From Acidobacteria bacterium UBA2994 (GTDB lineage Bacteria; Acidobacteriota; Vicinamibacteria; Vicinamibacterales; UBA8438): DNA of 6,178 bases. Positions 4,894 through 6,178 of the stretch are shown in pieces. Location of the stretch: assembly GCA_002346545.1 (NCBI GenBank), contig DEAA01000068.1:4365-10542 (forward strand), read 5' to 3'. The notes below the pieces were generated by a model. It was not told where the DNA came from, ran no database searches, and saw only the letters and a list, made by a program, of their open reading frames with translations. The stretch's first letter is position 1. Each line of letters starts with the position of its first letter. The position numbers were made by a program, and so were the translations under genes.

Positions 4894-5401
4894 GTGCCTA
4901 GCTTCGCGGATCCTGCGAACGGGTGCGCAGCACGAGGAGATGTCATGACGTAGGATGATCGCGGCGCCCGTCTCGTCCTGCGTCCGCGCGTCACCGCTCC
5001 CGCAGCAGGATTGCGAGCGGGCAACCGATGGAATTCGCGATTCCCGCCAGAGATCCATGTCCGACCATCGCGGGTGCATGCCGAGGGCAGCAGATTCCTT
5101 CGCAACGCATGCCGGGTCGCGCCAGATGTCGTTGCCCTCGATTTCCAGGTCAAGTTGCCAAGGAGGCGTATTGGGCGGCATCCCAGCCTCCAACGCTGCT
5201 CCTCGACGAACGCCTCTATCGTCTCGAAGTTCGCTCAGCGCAGTGCGCCCTCCGACGTCGGGAACGACGTCTTTGGCTACCTCGAGCGGGCACCCAAGCC
5301 AGACGGCAGAACGCCGCACTCTGCTGCGGTCGCGACGGAGGGTGTAGACGCGACCCTGCCCGAGTGACAGACTGCTCTGTTCTGCTTACGAAAGGTTTCG
5401 C
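4894..5401. other. Long stretch without a convincing gene; traces of decayed minus-strand coding
   Basis: Several overlapping open frames exist on both strands, but none has a ribosome binding site with steady codon bias along its length. By hand count, about 5041-5160 shows a coding-like bias on the minus strand, in frame with the HEPN gene, reading TPPWQLDLEIEGNDIWRDPA and later GMHPRWSDMDLWRESR. At 5161-5220 the bias moves to another minus frame (FETIEAFVEEQRWRLG), which meets stops above about 5237. This looks like the frameshifted remains of a small gene. I do not recognise the product. The promoter of the HEPN gene should lie in the left part, but none stands out. Confidence 0.4.
5391..5395 (+). 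promoter_or_regulatory. Ribosome binding site of the 5402 gene
   Basis: AAAGG six bases before ATG 5402 (ACGAAAGGTTTCGCATG). It supports that start over the unrelated frames running through it. Confidence 0.6.
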
Positions 5402-5863
5402 ATGTCACACCATGATCACGGGGTTGACTGGGAGCAGGTCATCCGCGACATGATCCAACGAAACACCGAGTCCGCCCCCACCGAACCAGGCGTCTACCGG
5501 ATGCCGTGCGGAAACTGCTACGTAGACTTCTTCCGCGCCTCGGACGGCTCCGAACGCTGGCTCGTCCCCGGGGACGAACGCAGCTATACGCGCGACACAA
5601 TCTCCACTTTCCGGCACGGTGAGCACCCGTGGGAGCGGATGTACACCCTTGCGCACGCCGCCGCCGAGATCCGGCGCCGCGCGACCGCGGAAAGCACGTC
5701 AATCGAGGTAATTGTCAGCGATCTGGCGTCGATCGCGGATGCCGAGGATGCAGCGGAGGAAGAAGAGATCGCCCGCATCGCCCGGGAACGTCCGGCCGAC
5801 AGTGAGGAGATCCCGCTCGCCGAACTTGCCCAGAAGTTCGGGATTGATCTCGACGAACTCTAG
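5402..5863 (+). CDS. Unrecognised 153-residue acidic hypothetical protein
   Basis: ATG at 5402 follows AAAGG with a 6-base spacer. The family is not recognised. The N-terminus MSHHDHGVDW is histidine-rich. Residues 30-75 (GVYRMPCGNCYVDFFRASDG, then RWLVPGDERSYTRDTIST) look like a small beta-rich domain with one C-x2-C pair (Cys36, Cys39). Residues 80-135 are helical and strongly acidic (DAEDAAEEEEIARIARE). The end, IPLAELAQKFGIDLDEL, resembles the tails of some small regulatory or antitoxin-like proteins, but this is too short to assign. There is no membrane segment or signal peptide. It faces the gene at 5933 tail to tail across 69 bases holding a large inverted repeat that begins at its stop codon. 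Codon use is ordinary for the window, so it is probably a real, expressed accessory gene. Confidence 0.7.
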   Translation: MSHHDHGVDWEQVIRDMIQRNTESAPTEPGVYRMPCGNCYVDFFRASDGSERWLVPGDERSYTRDTISTFRHGEHPWERMYTLAHAAAEIRRRATAESTSIEVIVSDLASIADAEDAAEEEEIARIARERPADSEEIPLAELAQKFGIDLDEL

Positions 5864-5905
5864 CGATGTCTAATGAGGTCTACGGAAACGGTAGACATAG
5901 CTAGA
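5859..5905. terminator. Inverted repeat, 14-bp stem with one mismatch, between convergent genes
   Basis: CTAGCGATGTCTA (5860-5872) pairs with TAGACATAGCTAG (5892-5904), 12 of 13, plus an outer T-A pair, around a 19-base loop. The left arm includes the stop codon TAG of the 5402 gene. A rival inner hairpin, GTCTAC...GTAGAC (5878-5896), shares the right arm. The position between converging genes suggests a two-way transcription terminator, but no T-run is seen and the stem is AT-rich for this genome, so an operator or recombination site remains possible. Confidence 0.5.
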
Positions 5906-5932
5906 TTCCGCCAGACACCCGCCCGGCCAGGT

Positions 5933-6178
5933 TCAGCTCTGGTCCCACGCCTCCACCAGGTACCGAGTTGCGTCTGCGAGGTTCGCTACTTCCTCGTATT
6001 CAGACGCAGCGAAATTGATCTTGATGTCGGCGCCGGTGGCGTAGAACACGTACGGGTAGCCGCCGTCGTGGAGAATCTGCGCACGTCGATCTTTCGCTGA
6101 CTCAAGGAGATGGTCGACCCAGGTCCGGTATGGGACGTACGCGAGTCGGCGGGCGATCACGGCATTCAGGTGGATTGT
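5933..6178 (-). CDS. Unrecognised protein, C-terminal 81 residues, entering from the right edge
   Basis: The minus-strand frame is open from the window end to TGA at 5935-5933: ...AVIARRLAYVPYRTWVDHLL, then YPYVFYATGADIKINFAASE and EYEEVANLADATRYLVEAWD. A GTG at 6160 could serve as a start, but the frame continues without a stop past the edge (TIHLNA...), so I treat the gene as cut at its 5' end. The composition is that of a folded soluble alpha/beta protein with a helical end; there is no membrane segment. I do not recognise the family. It converges on the 5402 gene with the inverted repeat at 5859-5905 between them. The plus-strand frame over the same bases (5873-6100) has no ribosome binding site and I treat it as a shadow. 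Confidence 0.6.
   Translation of the reverse strand, partial: TIHLNAVIARRLAYVPYRTWVDHLLESAKDRRAQILHDGGYPYVFYATGADIKINFAASEYEEVANLADATRYLVEAWDQS

Noticed and set aside
4894..5319. N-terminal extension of the HEPN protein to GTG 5319
   Set aside because: No family match; third-base GC falls to about half at 5161-5220 in this frame, and the conserved protein starts just after ATG 4893.
4955..5367. Three overlapping plus-strand frames upstream of the 5402 gene
   Set aside because: None has a ribosome binding site or steady codon-position bias; the frame ending at 5367 has high third-base GC only over its last part, which is not enough.
5873..6100. Plus-strand 75-codon frame at the right end
   Set aside because: It starts inside the hairpin region without a ribosome binding site and is antisense to a more protein-like minus-strand frame.
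1..6178. CRISPR arrays, tRNA or rRNA genes, riboswitches
   Set aside because: No regularly spaced repeats, cloverleaf with a T-arm motif, or known riboswitch core was seen when reading both strands.

Overview
The window is high-GC DNA with strong G/C bias at third codon positions. Together with a CcsB-type cytochrome c biogenesis protein and an IS5-family element of a kind common in high-GC Gram-positives, this points to an actinobacterium (Actinomycetota). Genus cannot be told from the sequence.

The layout is a mosaic of whole, clipped and decayed genes. At the left edge (1-248, minus) is the middle of a ccsB/resC-like gene whose N-terminal half is missing: homology stops at about 245 and is replaced by unrelated DNA, which looks like the edge of an inserted segment. 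An unrecognised 153-residue protein follows (395-856, plus). Facing it tail to tail is a 104-codon remnant of an Abi_C-type abortive-infection gene (861-1172, minus), which still carries an R-x6-H motif. The remnant ends where an alpha/beta hydrolase of the hormone-sensitive-lipase type begins (1176-2135, plus). That hydrolase has lost its own start codon at the junction. After a 29-base gap comes a DJ-1/PfpI protein of the Hsp31/glyoxalase III type (2165-2830, plus). It has kept its ribosome binding site and catalytic residues but lost its start codon and first few residues. The pair looks like a former two-gene enzyme operon damaged at both 5' ends.

A 939-bp IS5-family (IS427-like) insertion sequence occupies 3031-3969. 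It has 17-bp terminal inverted repeats, a TA target duplication within CTAG, and two overlapping transposase frames. The transposase stop codon is supplied by the duplicated target. To its right lies an intact gene on the minus strand (4072-4893) for a TIGR02391/Ymh-type HEPN protein with the RNase-like R-x4-H motif; this is the best candidate in the window for a defence or toxin gene. About 500 bases upstream of it hold no convincing gene, though there are traces of decayed minus-strand coding.

The right end holds an unrecognised 153-residue acidic protein (5402-5863, plus) facing an unrecognised gene that enters from the right edge (5933-6178, minus). A 14-bp inverted repeat beginning at the stop codon of the first lies between them.

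The main theme is a decaying accessory region: two HEPN/Abi-related genes (one broken, one whole), an insertion sequence, and several genes cut at their 5' ends. No complete new multi-gene system is visible. The intact HEPN gene, the Abi_C remnant and the unrecognised neighbours are the items most worth following.
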